Assembly: GCA_028571685.1 (NCBI GenBank)
Contig: CM053140.1
Coordinates: 153,311,701-153,375,700 of the forward strand
DNA length: 64,000 bases
Reading direction: 5' to 3'
DNA from: Heterohyrax brucei
Lineage: Eukaryota; Chordata; Mammalia; Hyracoidea; Procaviidae
Shown here piece after piece: positions 1-11,335 of the stretch (position 1 is its first letter; the number at the start of each line of letters is the position of its first letter). A program made the translations under genes and the position numbers. The notes beneath the pieces were generated by a model, which saw only the letters and a list, made by a program, of their open reading frames with translations, was not told the origin of the DNA and made no database searches.

Positions 1-46
1 TAGACCCTTACAAAAACTGGTGTGTTTTGATCTCGGTTAAGCAAAT

Positions 47-212
47 GGAAATCATGGTGTCATGAGGCTTAAGTGCTTTGTGTGCGAGCCTAAAGATCAG
101 TAGTCTGAATCCACCAAACATTCCTTGGAAACTCTGTGGAGCAGTTCTTCTCTGTTCTATAGGGCCATCATGAGTTAAAATCTACTAGATGGCAGTGGCT
201 TTGCATTTTTTG
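47..212 (+). mobile_element. AfroSINE-type tRNA-derived SINE
   Basis: Degraded copy of the SINE that recurs through the window. The head (GGAAATCATGGTGTCATGAG) corresponds to the A-box side of a tRNA-like promoter. The body has CCTTGGAAACTCTGTGGAGC, then TCTGTTCTATAGGG, and the tail has ATGAGTTAAAATCTACTAGA. Non-autonomous, Pol III-type, and expected to have been mobilised by an RTE-type LINE because the tails match. Not a functional tRNA gene. Confidence 0.85.
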
Positions 213-1229
213 GTTTGAAACAAATATAAGCTATTTTTGTCATAGCAAGTTCTATGAAGTATTTGGCTGTCTATAAATGTAAGATCTGTTATAAAAAGAA
301 ACTATACAATCCAAATTAAATTTGCATGTCTGCCTATCTGTAGCTCCCTCTATTCTCCTTGCTCAGTAGCAGTACACTCCTCCTTATTGCTCTGTACTTG
401 TCATATCCTCTTAACAATCTCTTGTCCCTTCCTCTCCACCCTCTGCTCTCCCATCTAGAAAGAGACCAGTAAGACCATGTCCTATAAATGCATAGAATCA
501 TAAAGTACAGAAATGCTATGTTCCCATTGTTTCCCAGAGTACAGTCCATTATTGTCTGAAGAATTGACCTCAGTAGTGTTTTCTGGACAGGGGCTTCTCT
601 CAGAGGATCACTGAGGCCGTTAGACAATAAACTGTAGTCTATTAGTAGAGTTCTAGAGCTGCACCCTTCTTTTTCTCATGTTGCCAAAGGGGCTCCACAT
701 TGTATGTCCCATCACAGCTGTCTTTGGTGGTAGCCAGGCACCTTCTGGTTCTTCTGGTTACAAGTTGATACAGTCTCCCATTCACATGGGTCCTTCTGTC
801 TCTCGGGCTCTTTGTAACTCTTGTTTTTGTTGTTCTTGGTTCTCATCCGTTTGGGGTCAGTTGGGATCATATGGTGTACCTCAGCTGGCAGCTTGCTAGC
901 TTTAAAGACCCCAGACACCACTCACCAATGTTGGGTGCAGAAGACTCTCTTAGCAATAGGTTAGTTATGCCAATTGGCCCCAGTACCCCCCAAGAGCATT
1001 GTTCCCAGACCCTGCCCCTGCTACTGTATCCTTGCAATATTGACTTGAGATCAGAAGAGCTTTCAGTTGATGGTGAAGTCCATTTAGGTTGATCTACTCT
1101 CTGCTGTGTGCTGTCACTGCTTTCACCTAACCAAATTTCTATCAACTATCTAATCTATGACTGATCCTTTCTCTTCTGACACACACTTGTAGCCATCAAA
1201 GTGTTTTTCCTTCTGTACATAAGTCTATT

Positions 1230-4200
1230 TTTAAGTCCTTATAGCACGGGTCTCATAAAATATTTGTCCTTTAGCCACTGACTATTTCACCAACATAATG
1301 TCTCCCAGTTGAAACCAAATTATGAGATGCTTCCTAAAATCATTGTTGTTCTTTATCATTGCATAGTGTTCCATTGAACATACACATCACAGTTTGTTTA
1401 TCCATTCTTCTGTTGATGGGCGTCTGGGTTGATTTCATCTTTTTGCTATTGTGGACGTGCTGCAATAAATATTTGCATGTATCTGTTGGTGTGACAACCT
1501 TTGTTTCTGTAGGATATATTCCAAGCAGTGGAATTACTGGATCAAATTATGTATCTATTTCCAGTTTTTAAGAAAGAGTCAAATTGATTTCCAGAGAATT
1601 TGTACCATTTTGCAATCCCACTAGCACTGTAGGAGAGTTTCCATCTTTCTACAGCATCTCCAGCATTTCTTGCTTTGCGTTTTCTGGATCACGGCCAACC
1701 ATGGGGTGAAATGGTATTTCATTGTAGTTCTGATTTAGATTTCTCCAGTAACTAATGATCATGAGCATTTCTTCATGGGTCTTCTGGATACCTGGAAGTC
1801 CTCTTCAGTGAAGTGTCTTTCCATCTCCTTTGCCAATTGTTTAATTGGGTTATTTACCTTTTTGTTGTTGATATTTTGCAACGCCTTGTAGATTGTGGAG
1901 ATCAGACATTGGTCTGACATGTAGTAGCCAAATATATCTTTTCACATTCTGTAGGTGGTCTTTTAATTCTTTTGATAAAGTATTTGGATGGGCAAAAGTG
2001 TTTGATCCTTAGTGATTTCCATTTATCCATTTTCTCTTGATTGTGCTTTCTTTTTCAGATTTTGAAGTCTAAGATTTGAATTAGAATTTCTCTTGTAGAT
2101 TATATTTCTTCTTGCATGATCTTTATTGTTTTAGGTTTGATATTTAGGGCTTTGATCCATTTTGAGTTAGTTTTTCTGTAAGGTGTGAAATATGGGTCTT
2201 GTTTCAATTTTTTGCAGATACATATCCAACTTTGCCAACTCTATTTGTTAAAGAGACTGCTTTTTTACCCCAGTTTACAATATTAAGGGCTTTGTCAAAT
2301 ATCAACAGTTTATAAGAGGATGGTAGCATCTCTGGGATCTTGACTCGGTTCAGTTGGTCTATATGTCTCTTTTTGTACCAATATCAGATTGTTTTGACTA
2401 CTGTGGTAGTGTAATAAATTCTAAGTTCAGGTAATGGGAGACCTCCCACTATGTTTCTCTTCTTCAGAGGCGCTTTACATATCCAGGGGTTCTTTCCCTT
2501 CCTAACAAAGTTATGATTTGTTTCTCCATCTTGTTAAAAAAATGACACTGGAATTTGTATTGGGCTTGCATTGTTTATGTAGATGATTTTGGGCAAAATA
2601 AGACATTTTCACAATGTTAAGTCTTCCTATCCATGAGCAGAGTAGGTTTCTCAATTTAGGTAAATCTCTTGATTTCTTGCAGTAAGATCTTATACCTTTC
2701 TCTGTAATGGTCTCTTATTTCTCCAGTTAGATGTATTCCCAGGTATTTTATCTTCTTGGGAGCTACAGTAAATGGTAGTGATTTGGTGATTTCTTCTTTT
2801 ATGTTTTTGTGGTATAAAAGAATCCTACTGATTTACTTATGTTTATCTTATCCCGATACTGTCCTGACCTCTTCTACCAGTTTGAGTAGTTTACTTATGG
2901 TTTCTTTGGGATTCTCTGCAAATACAATCATACCATGTGCAAATACAGAGATTTTTATTTCTTCTTTACCAGTCCAGGTATTCTTTATTTCTTTGTCTTT
3001 CCTGACTGCTCTGGCCAGAACCTCCAGCACAATGTTGAATAGAAGTGGTGAGAGTGGGCATCCATGTCTAGTTTCCATTCTCAAGGGGAATTCTTTCAGT
3101 CTCTCTCCATTCCGGATGATGCACACAATTGGCTTTCCACAGATGCTGTTCATTGTGTTGAGGAACTCCAAGTCTATTCCTACTTTGCTGACAGATTTTA
3201 GCATGAAAGGGTGTTAGACTTTATTGAATGTCTTTTCTGCAACAACTGAAAAAACCAGGTGATTCTTTTGTGTTGCTTGTGTGGTTAAGCACATTAATCG
3301 TTTTTCTGATACTAAACCAGACTTGCATACCTCGTATGTATGCAACCTATTCATGGTGAATTTTTTCTTTAACATGTTGTTGAATTCTATTGGTTAAGAT
3401 TTTCATGAGTGATATTTGTCTGTAATTTTCTTTTTTTGTGGAATCTTTCCCTGGCTTCGGTATCTGGGTTATGCTGGCTTCATAGAACAAATTTGGGAGT
3501 ATTCCATCATTTTCTATGTTATGAAATAGTCTCAGTAGTATTGGAGTTAACTTGTCTCTAAAAGTTTGGTAGAATTCTCCAGTGAAGCTGAGTGGGTCAG
3601 TGCTTTTTTTTGTTTTGTGCTTTCTGATGACTCAATCTTTTCTGTTGTGATGGGTTTATTAAATTGTTCCACTTCTTGTGATAATTTTGGTAAGTGATAT
3701 GAATCTAGAAATTTGTCCATTTCCTCCAGGTCTTCAAATCTTTCATTGTGTTCTGTTACGATACTTTTGATTTCAATTGGGTTTATTGTGACATTTCCCA
3801 TTTCACTTCTTACTCAGGTTACTTGTTTCCTCTCCTGTTTTTCTTTTGTAAGTATAGCCAATGACATCAATTTGTTGATCTTTTTGAAGAACCAACTTTT
3901 GGTTTTGTTAATATTTTCAATTACTCTTCTATTCTCTAATTCATGTAGTTCTCCTCAATTTTTTATTATGTGTTTTCTTCTGGCTCCTGAGGGGTTCCTC
4001 TGTTGCTCTCTTTCTGCTTCTTCCAACTGTAGGGTTTGGATCTTTTCTCCATTCCTATGAGTGCATTTATAGAGATAAATTGACCCCTGAGCACTGCATT
4101 TACTCTACCCCATAGGTTCTGGTAAGATGTGTTTTCATTCTTATTTGATTCCATAAATTTCCTTATTTCATCCTTGATTGCTTCTTTAGCCCATTAATTT

Positions 4201-4984
4201 TTGAGTAGCATATTGTTCCATTTCCTTGAGTTCAAATTTCTACTTATGCTTTTTATGCTACTGATTTCAACTTCTATGGCTTTATGACCTGAGAAAATGT
4301 TTTGCAATGGTTCACTGCTTTGGATTTTGTTGCCAAGCCAAGTGCTGTCGAGTTTGATTTATTTCCTAATGCATGCTCTGTTCTGGAGAGTGTTCCATGT
4401 GCATTTGAGAAGAGGTGTGTTTATCCATTGATGGGTAAAAGTTCAGTATATGTTGATGAAGTCTAGTTGGTTATTTGTCACAATAAGACGTTCTGCATCT
4501 TTACTGAGCTTTTTTCTGGATGATCTGTCCATTAGTGAAATCGGAGTGTTGAAGTCTCCAACTATTAATGTGGAATAATCTGTCACATTTTGCAGTGTAA
4601 TCGGTGTTTGTTTGATGTATTTAGATGCTCTCGTTTGGGGTGCATAAGTATTTGATATTGTTATGTCCTGCTTAGTTATTGAAACTTTCAGGAGTAGTCA
4701 CCGTCCTTGTTCATGATGGTGGAATATACATTAAAGTCTATTTTTATCTGAGCTTAGTATTGCAACCCTTGCTCTCCTTTGTATGTTGTTGGCCTGGTAT
4801 CTATTTTTGCATTCTTTAATTTACAGTTTGTTCATATCTTTGAGTCTAAGCTGTGTGTCTTGTAAGCAACATATAGATAGATCATGTCTCTTTTAATCAA
4901 AGATGTCACTATCTCTGTCTTGGAGCATTCAGTCTGTTTACATTCACTGTAATTACTGATAGATATCTATTTTATTGCTGTCAT
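1230..4984 (-). pseudogene. L1 ORF2 (endonuclease/reverse transcriptase) pseudogene
   Basis: Remnant of the L1 ORF2 protein, which nicks target DNA (apurinic-type endonuclease) and copies L1 RNA by target-primed reverse transcription. The ORF2 start is visible on the minus strand at 4984 (reads MTAIK before a stop). The longest surviving piece (2848-3204) contains RT motifs [20 protein letters not shown] and then SVFAHGMIVFAENPKE. The catalytic box, normally F-A-D-D, reads F-A-H-G, so both aspartates are lost. Another piece (3547-3801) carries the region before the RT fingers. About 3.75 kb matches the usual L1 ORF2 size, but stops occur throughout. Non-functional. Confidence 0.88.
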
Positions 4985-5424
4985 TTTGATGCATTTATTT
5001 TTGTGTTGTTGATGTTTTCTATTCTTAACATTCTATTCTGAGTAATTCTTATTTATGGGTTGACTTTTCATCTTTTTCAGCATCAGTTTTGTGTTTGTTG
5101 AGACTCCTGCAGTATGTTTCTTGTTTTGATAGGTCACATTGTTATTTTTCTTTGCAGCTACCCCTTTGAACCCCTTTATTATTCTAAATTTAAACCAGAC
5201 TTTAACTTCTGCATATATCTTAAAATTCTTCTCTGTCTGAAAGTGTTGTAACTATTGTACTATATCCTTCTTTTTAGTAGGATGATGTCATGAATTTCAT
5301 ATTCTGATCACTGTTTCCCTTCTTTTAATATAGTAGCTTTGCTTGAGCTTTGTGACGTCTTTAACTGAGTAGGATGCTGGATGCTGTGTCCTGCATTGTC
5401 TCATTAAGTATATACTTGATGTTT

Positions 5425-6310
5425 TTGCTTTTCTAAGCAAATAACTTCTTTTAGTATTTCTTGTAGTTTTGGTTTGGTGTTTACAAAGACTCTAAGCTCC
5501 TGTTTATCTGCGTATGGCTTAATTTCCTGTAATTTCATATTTGAGAGACAATTTTACAGGATGTATAATTGTTGGCTGGAAGTTACTCTCTTTCAGGGCT
5601 TTGAACGTGTCATCCCATTGCCTCCTTGCCAACATCTTTCCTGGTGAGAAGTCTGATAAATGCCTACAAGACTTCGCTTTGTATATTTGCTTTGCTTTAA
5701 GCCTTGCTAACTTTAAGAGCCTCTGTTTAGGATTCATTTTATTAAGCTTGATTATAACATGTCTTGGTACCTTTCTTTTAGGGTCCATTTTTTGTGGTGT
5801 TTGATACATGTCTTGGACATTTGTGTTCTCTTCTTTCATAATTTCAGGGAAGTTTTCAGTCAACAACTCAACAACAATACTGTCTGTGTTTTCAGCTATC
5901 CCTCCCTGTTTAGGAACTCCAATTATTTGCAGATTTTTATTTTTAATAGAGTCCCGCATGTTTCTTAATCCTCCTTCATTTTTCTTATTTATCTTCCCTG
6001 ATTCCTCCTCACAAATGTTGGTGTCAGTTGCTCCAGTCTCAAACTCACTAACTCAAGCTTTCATCTCCTCAATCCTGCTCAATGGCTTTGGATTGAATTG
6101 TCTAATCCTGTAATTTCATTAATGATCTACTAGATTTCAGATCATTGATGTTCCATCAGTTCAAATAGCTTACACAGCTTTTCATTTTGTTCTGCTGCAC
6201 TCTGTTTAATCTTAGGAGAGCTCTATACATAATCTTCTGTATTCAACATCTGAAAGTTTCAGAAAGACTTCTTCATCTAAGAAGTTTTCTTATTATTTTG
6301 GAAGTTTTAT
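5425..6310 (-). pseudogene. L1 ORF1 (RNA-binding chaperone) pseudogene
   Basis: Remnant of L1 ORF1p, the trimeric RNA-binding protein of the L1 particle. The minus-strand frame 5519-5959 reads MRDSIKNKNLQIIGVPKQGG near its start, the classical beginning of the ORF1p RRM domain. It continues through a P-x-H-V-I-I-K-L segment and then L-S-D-F-S-P-G-K-M-L-A-R-R, the C-terminal domain. The N-terminal coiled coil is only weakly readable at 5960-6310. The C-terminal end is frameshifted beyond 5519. Length is consistent with a roughly 290-residue ORF1p. Confidence 0.85.
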
Positions 6311-7446
6311 AAAGACATGGGGGACTGCTTCTATTTAAACGGTTAACTCTTGATTTTTGTCTTCATGTCATCTAGAAGCTGTTGGGTTTCTCTGGTGCTA
6401 TCTCGATAGGAGTTGAGGTGCAGTTTTAAAAGGGGAGTTGGTCACTGGATGCCTCTGTGTACTCTGGTGACTGGCCCCAGGTAGACTCTCTGGGGTAGAA
6501 GGCTCTGCTTTCTGGCTGGCAAAGATTGTGCCCTACTTGTGGAGTCACCAGAGAGCCGTCAGCTGATGCTATGATTTGGATCAGTGAAGGGTTGAGGAAA
6601 TGCTGCTGGGTTGTTCAACAGCCAGTTCTCCAAGTGATCTTATTTTGAAAAGGTAATTTACTGCTAAGCAAGGAGCTGTCCAACAGCTACCATGATCAGT
6701 CAGGCCCTCAGGTGCAGCAGGCCCCACCTTCTGGCTGACAGTGAAAACACCTCATCAGCCCCCAGATGCTATGATGTTGTTCAAAGGAGGGCAAAGTTAG
6801 GGCCCTGCTGCCCTCCTTTTCCAGGCCTCACCATTAACTCTAGTCACTACCATCCTAACACAGTTTTTCTGCTGGTGAAGCACTTTCCAAATAGGGATTC
6901 CTGCTCCATGCAAGACTTAGCTCCAGCTATTGGATCTGAATAGGTGACTCTGCCTCCCAGTGACCAAGATGGTATCTCCCCCAAGCTGCCCTGCCAGCCA
7001 TGAAACAGCAGAATCTAAGACACAACTCAGAAAAGAGAGGATAGAGCAAGCAGTGGTAATTTCAGTTAGCAGCTAGGCTTTTAAAATGTGGGTATCTCAA
7101 GCACGGTCTCTCTGCTATGCTATATGCTGTTTACTTAAGCAATGCAGGTTGGTATACTTGCCAGCTCATGCCCAGCCCCTCCTCCTGGATAACAAAGAAG
7201 GCATCAGTACTTGCATTCCTCCCAAACAGTAAGTCAGCAGACGAAGGATTTAGCATGCCACTGGCTCATGTTATAGGTAGGTAATTTCCCCATTAGTGGT
7301 AACTAGTTCAATCTGACAACACTATACCAGATCCTAGGGTTCCCCGGATGTCCTCACTGCTCTGTTCAGTTATTATTCCAGGCCTTAGTTCTCAGAGGGA
7401 ATTGAGGAGACATGTTTCTAGTTTGCTATATTGGTGCCACCTCCTT
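6310..7446 (-). promoter_or_regulatory. L1 5' UTR (internal promoter region), decayed
   Basis: GC-richer non-coding segment upstream of ORF1 in the minus-strand L1. It resembles by eye the 5' UTR of the L1 at 62636-64000, including the complement of ACCATCTTGGTCACTGGGAG near 6960. By family knowledge this region carries the Pol II promoter. Open frames inside it, such as 6692-6943, have no recognisable domain and are treated as chance. Confidence 0.7.
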
Positions 7447-7628
7447 TGTCCATTTTTAAAAGGATGAAAATTGAATTAAATCTGTATCTTCTATTTGTTG
7501 CATTCAAATAGAAAACAATCCAAATGAACCAGGAGAGTTTTTCCTTAATGTGTTAAGAACTCCCTCGATGTTTTTGTGAAAATGTAAAAAGTAACTCCTT
7601 TCTTGGAATCAAAAATAAATAAATAAAA

Positions 7629-7782
7629 GCCAAAACCCTTGCTATTGAGTCAATTCTGACTACAGGACAGAGTAGAACTGCTCCACTAGGTTTTCAAGTA
7701 GTAGGTAGTAAGTTCAAGCAGCCAACTTGTTTGTTTGCAATTGGATTCTTAGCTGCTCAACTACCATGACTCCTATTTCCTG
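7629..7782 (-). mobile_element. AfroSINE, antisense
   Basis: The complement of the tail (TATTGAGTCAATTCTGACTA) leads, followed by AGAGTAGAACTGCTCC and degenerate head sequence ending in an accepted CAACTACCATGAC. It lies directly next to a second antisense copy. Confidence 0.8.
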
Positions 7783-7786
7783 GTAA

Positions 7787-7950
7787 GAACCCAAACCCAC
7801 TGTGATCGAGTTGATTCTGACTCACAGCGACCCTGTACGGCTTAATAGAATTGCCTCATGAAGTTTCCAAGGAATGTTTGGTGGATTTATATTGCTGGTC
7901 TTCTGTTTAGCAGCTATAGCACTTAACCACAGTGCCTTCAGGGTTTCCAT
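7787..7950 (-). mobile_element. AfroSINE, antisense (second of a tandem pair)
   Basis: Well-preserved antisense copy: GTTGATTCTGACTCACAGCG, then GTTTCCAAGGAATG and CACTTAACCACAGTGCC, ending in AGGGTTTCCA. It sits less than 10 bp from the preceding antisense copy, so one probably inserted at the A-rich tail of the other. Confidence 0.88.
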
Positions 7951-7959
7951 TTCTTTGTA

Positions 7960-9425
7960 GTAGAAGGTAAACAGTAAAGTTTTCACTACTTGAATTTCTC
8001 AGTATTTCCACTATTGTAATTTAGTTGTCATCTGAGACATCAGTTTTGATTGTGTGAAAACTGTGACAGTGAAAATAAAACAAAATGTGCCAATGTTAAC
8101 TAAAGAATAGTGACTGTCTTCCATGATATTCATAAAGACAGAGTAAAGTTCTGAAATAATTTTTGGCTTTTAAATGAATTAATGGCTCCAGAATATTTTA
8201 CCTATACTTTGTGACACATATTACAAAGGTAAAGAAAAAGGAATAATGGTGATTATTCACCTCTCCTTATGCCCATCTAATTCTTAGCTTTGTATTCCTA
8301 GAGATAATTTAAGTTTCCATAGCGGAAATGCCTGGAAAATGATAGTTTTCTGGAAGGGCCACAGTCTGCATGTGCCATCGTAACTTATGTTTTTCTTTTT
8401 ATTTTTGCCTAAATATTTGTAAAAATGACCATAAGACCATTTGCATTCCCAGTGCTCCTTTAAGCAAAGTCTTCTGAAGGAAGAAATACAATTTTCTCCC
8501 ACTTAGAAGCTACATAACAGTCTTAGAGGCAATTAGTATCTTTATTTCTGTTCATGAGTTTCCCTGTGCAGTGCATTTGCTTTTAGTTCACAAGTAAAAT
8601 TTTAGATTGCAATGAATGAAATGTTTAATGGACCTACACTTGTTACTCTCCCACAGTAATTGTTAGTATCTTTCCTGATAGCTCTGTACTAGGTCTCTGA
8701 CATGCCCTGTGTGCAGGACTGAGATTGATCTCATTAAATCTACTTTGCACATAAGAAAATTCAGAATGGAAGATATTACTGAACTGGATCAGTCAAAGAT
8801 AGGGCTGGATTATGATCCCTGAACATTTTACTAAGTTTCTTAGGGCAGGATCAAGAAAATGTATTTCCAAATAGTAGCAGAATCAACTCCCTGAGGTAGT
8901 TGAAGGGGTGTTATGATTTTCTTTTCCCATTGCAGTTGACTTAACTTTTATCAGTTAAGGTATCAAAAATCTTTGTTAGAATAACACATAGGTAGGGAGC
9001 AGCCATTATCCTTGGGTTTTAATGATTTTTTTGTTTGTTTTTCTGAGAGAAATCAGAGTCTAAGAGAAATAGAAGATTGTTGAATTTCTCATAGGGCAGG
9101 AAAAGGGAATCTTAATTCTAGAACAGCATGCTTCAGTCTCCAGAGCTCTGGTGATTTCCCAGAGGCATCTCTGAGAACAGGAGGGCAGATAAACAAGTGG
9201 GTCCACCACTAGCAGTTACTTATTCACCAGGTCTTTTATTGGGCATTCTTGTTAAGCATTTTTGAGTAAAGACTTTCTCAGGTATAAAATAAATGGAAAA
9301 TCATACATTTAGAGGATGAGGTACGGGTAGAAAGTAAGGTTATCAGGTGATAAGTAGATTTAGGCAGGAAACTTGTTAAAGGAAACAGGGAAGTTTGCTT
9401 ACATCAAAATTTTCCCAATGCATCT
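7960..9425. other. No recognisable gene or repeat
   Basis: AT-rich DNA. I see no coding exon, RNA gene or repeat I can name. The small open frame 8284-8502 (minus) has no recognisable domain. Confidence 0.5.
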
Positions 9426-9622
9426 GTCAGTTTGTCACACTGTAGGAACTTACGTATTGCTGCGATGCTGGAAACAATGTGGTGGATTGACACAGTGCCT
9501 GCAATAATGGGTACAAGCGTAACAACAAATGTGAGAGGGGTGCACTACCTGGTAGTGTTTCATTCTATTGTACACAGAGCTTCTTTGAGTCAGAATCACC
9601 TCGGTGGTATCTAACAACAACA
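9426..9622 (+). mobile_element. Internally deleted RTE/BovB-like non-autonomous element
   Basis: About 200 bp. It begins with sequence I recognise as RTE-family 5' UTR (TCAGTTTGTCACACTG, then TTGCTGCGATGCTGGAAACA). It then jumps to the RTE 3' end (GTGGATTGACACAGTGCCTG, AGTGTTTCATTCTATTGT, TTTGAGTCAGAATCACCTCG) and finishes with the tail TATCTAACAACAACA. Both ORF-coding parts are absent. This looks like a short RTE derivative spread in trans rather than a simple 5' truncation, because 5' terminal sequence is kept. Family identity is from memory. Confidence 0.7.
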
Positions 9623-9679
9623 GGCTGAGAGGAAATGTATGATTAAAAACCTAGAAACCAAGTCAGCAGCTTACCGCTG

Positions 9680-9793
9680 CTGAAGGTTTTCAAAGACTGA
9701 GTTTTTGGAAGTAGGGTGTCAAGCATTTCTTCCCAGGTGTCTCTAAGTTGACTCCAGTCACCAACTTTTTGGTTAGTAGCCAAACACTGAATG
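9680..9793 (-). mobile_element. AfroSINE fragment, antisense (long subtype)
   Basis: Partial antisense copy with CTTCCCAGGTGTCTCTAAGT and CCAACTTTTTGGTTAGTAGC, which correspond to the middle and head of the longer SINE subtype. The tail portion is degraded. Confidence 0.6.
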
Positions 9794-9799
9794 ATTTTT

Positions 9800-10175
9800 T
9801 TTTTCACCAACCAGTGGCTCTACATCATCAGAGTTGTAAAGTAAATAGAGCAAAGAAAAGACTTATCAAGAAACTAAGAATATAGCGTGACAGTCCTGTC
9901 ATCTCTACTCACACTCCTCTCCTGTAGAGGTTTCTTCACTATACTTACCCGAAGTTTCCACAATCCAGCCTTTACTTTTTGAGTTGAGATACTGACAGTG
10001 CTGTTCAACACTTTCATCAAAGCAAGGTTACAATCCTTGATCTATGGCCAAAGTGCTCTGTTTGAATTTTTATGTAATGTACAAAAATGCCAGTCCAAGG
10101 GAAGACATACGAAATAGAATCCAGCTTGCCCTACTCCCTGTCTTAGGATTGTGTTTGCCCAGAGGAAAAGGTTAT
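9800..10175. other. No recognisable gene or repeat
   Basis: AT-rich unique-looking sequence; nothing recognised. Confidence 0.45.
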
Positions 10176-10228
10176 TGTTTGCTCTTAAGCCACTGCCATT
10201 GAGTCAATTCTGACTGTTTGCTCTTAAG
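10176..10228 (-). mobile_element. 25-bp AfroSINE/RTE tail micro-insertion with 14-bp TSD
   Basis: A perfect 14-bp direct repeat (TGTTTGCTCTTAAG at 10176-10189 and 10215-10228) flanks a 25-bp insert. The complement of the insert reads GTCAGAATTGACTCAATGGC followed by AGTGG, which is the 3' tail of the SINE/RTE family. It is an extremely 5'-truncated retrotransposition event. Confidence 0.85.
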
Positions 10229-10555
10229 TGGCCTTAATTTGATTCAAACTCAAGGCAATCGTTTTCTAATTTATATGAAGACTCCTTATATGCTTCTGTC
10301 ACCCAGGCTTTTGTGCAATAGCTTTCAATCTACCTTTAGCCCCATCAGGGTGGAGAGATCATCTTCCCTATTACATAAAGTTACCTCTCACGTGAAATTT
10401 TACACAGAGAAACATAACTGTCTGCAAATTTGTGGTGCTTTTATTTTCTGTATATTAACATATGCCTCTTTAGGGAAGAAAAATATCTGAATTTTCACTG
10501 TATTTCCTATATCTCCCCACTGTGCCTGACCCACATACTTTCTAAACATCTGCTG
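10229..10555. other. No recognisable gene or repeat
   Basis: The open frame 10218-10490 (plus) has no recognisable domain and begins inside the micro-insertion's TSD, so it is treated as chance. Confidence 0.45.
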
Positions 10556-10556
10556 G

Positions 10557-10730
10557 AGTCCCTGGAGGGCATCACTTGACTATTAAAAGAAAAATTAGTG
10601 GTTCAGGCTTATCCAGAGACATCTCAAAATAAAGGTCTGATGATCTAGTTAAAAACAAAAATCAGCCATTGTCAACACTATAGAACATAGATTTAGTCTG
10701 AGATGCATGGGGTTGCCATGAGTCTGAATC
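10557..10730 (+). mobile_element. AfroSINE, long subtype, degraded
   Basis: Starts with GGAGTCCCTGGAGGGCATCA, has a divergent middle (AGAGACATCTCAAAATAAAG), and ends with GGGGTTGCCATGAGTCTGAA, matching the order of head, spacer and tail in the longer SINE subtype. Confidence 0.6.
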
Positions 10731-11037
10731 ATCTTATTTTTTCAATTACCATATTTTTAAGCAAATAACATGTGACTTCTACATTCTTTTTCCTAACTGG
10801 GCCCTCCACCAATGAGGTATTTCAGTTAAGTATGCTATGCTAATTTATTTACAGCAATATACAAAAAAAAAAAAATTAGCATAGTATCACTTATGTAAAT
10901 ATCATTACCGGGATTATGAGACTGGCAAACAAGCATACATGGTAAGTGTAATGAGCTTAAAAATACAGTATTTTGAATAAGTATTATATGTGTTAAAGTC
11001 AATTCATATAGCTGTCAACATAGAACTTAAAAAAAAA

Positions 11038-11150
11038 TGGAGAAGCTGCATATAGGTGGGCATGTAAATTTATACAGAAATGTACTTTTTCACTCAGTCA
11101 CATTAAATTAAAAAATAAATAAATTATAAATTAATTAAAAAAGAAAAAAA
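11038..11150 (+). mobile_element. Extremely 5'-truncated L1 (3' end only)
   Basis: About 65 bp of L1 3' terminus (GAAGCTGCATATAGGTGGGC, then TTTTTCACTCAGTCACATTA) followed by an A-rich tail with AAATAAATAAATT. It closely matches the 3' terminus of the L1 ending at 40874. Confidence 0.85.
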
Positions 11151-11169
11151 TATGGGTGTTTATGGACAT

Positions 11170-11335
11170 AACAAACTCTGGTAGAATAGTGGTTAAGTGC
11201 CACCTCTGCTAACCCAAATGTTGGCAGTTCAAATACACCCAGGTGCTCCTTGGAAACCATGAAAACTCTATGAAGCAATTCTATTCTGTCTCATAGGATC
11301 ACAGTGAGTCAGAATTGCCTTGATGGCAATGAATT
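11170..11335 (+). mobile_element. AfroSINE
   Basis: Reads ACTCTGGTAGAATAGTGGTT, then CCAGGTGCTCCTTGGAAACC, then CACAGTGAGTCAGAATTGCC. It ends about 20 bp before the left TSD of the neighbouring minus-strand L1. Confidence 0.88.

Larger units (their letters stand above)
286..7446 (-). mobile_element. L1 retrotransposon, full-length scale, inactive
   Basis: About 7.2 kb L1 on the minus strand. The 3' UTR (about 286-1230) lies at the left, then ORF2 (about 1230-4984), ORF1 (about 5425-6310) and a long 5' UTR (about 6310-7446). The terminal 5' segment (7380-7446) aligns by eye with the start of the L1 at 62636, including the complement of CCAGGCCTTAGTTCTC, so the copy reaches or nearly reaches the true 5' end. 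Both ORFs are split by stops and frameshifts. Terminal target-site duplications were not resolved. The 5' UTR contains the complement of the GATGCCATCTTGGTCA-type motif also seen at 63098. Confidence 0.9.

Noticed and set aside
2756-3217. 153-codon plus-strand open frame with hydrophobic stretches, looking like a membrane protein
   Set aside because: It is the antisense of the L1 RT region; the real (minus-strand) frame shows the conserved PLSPLLFNI motif.
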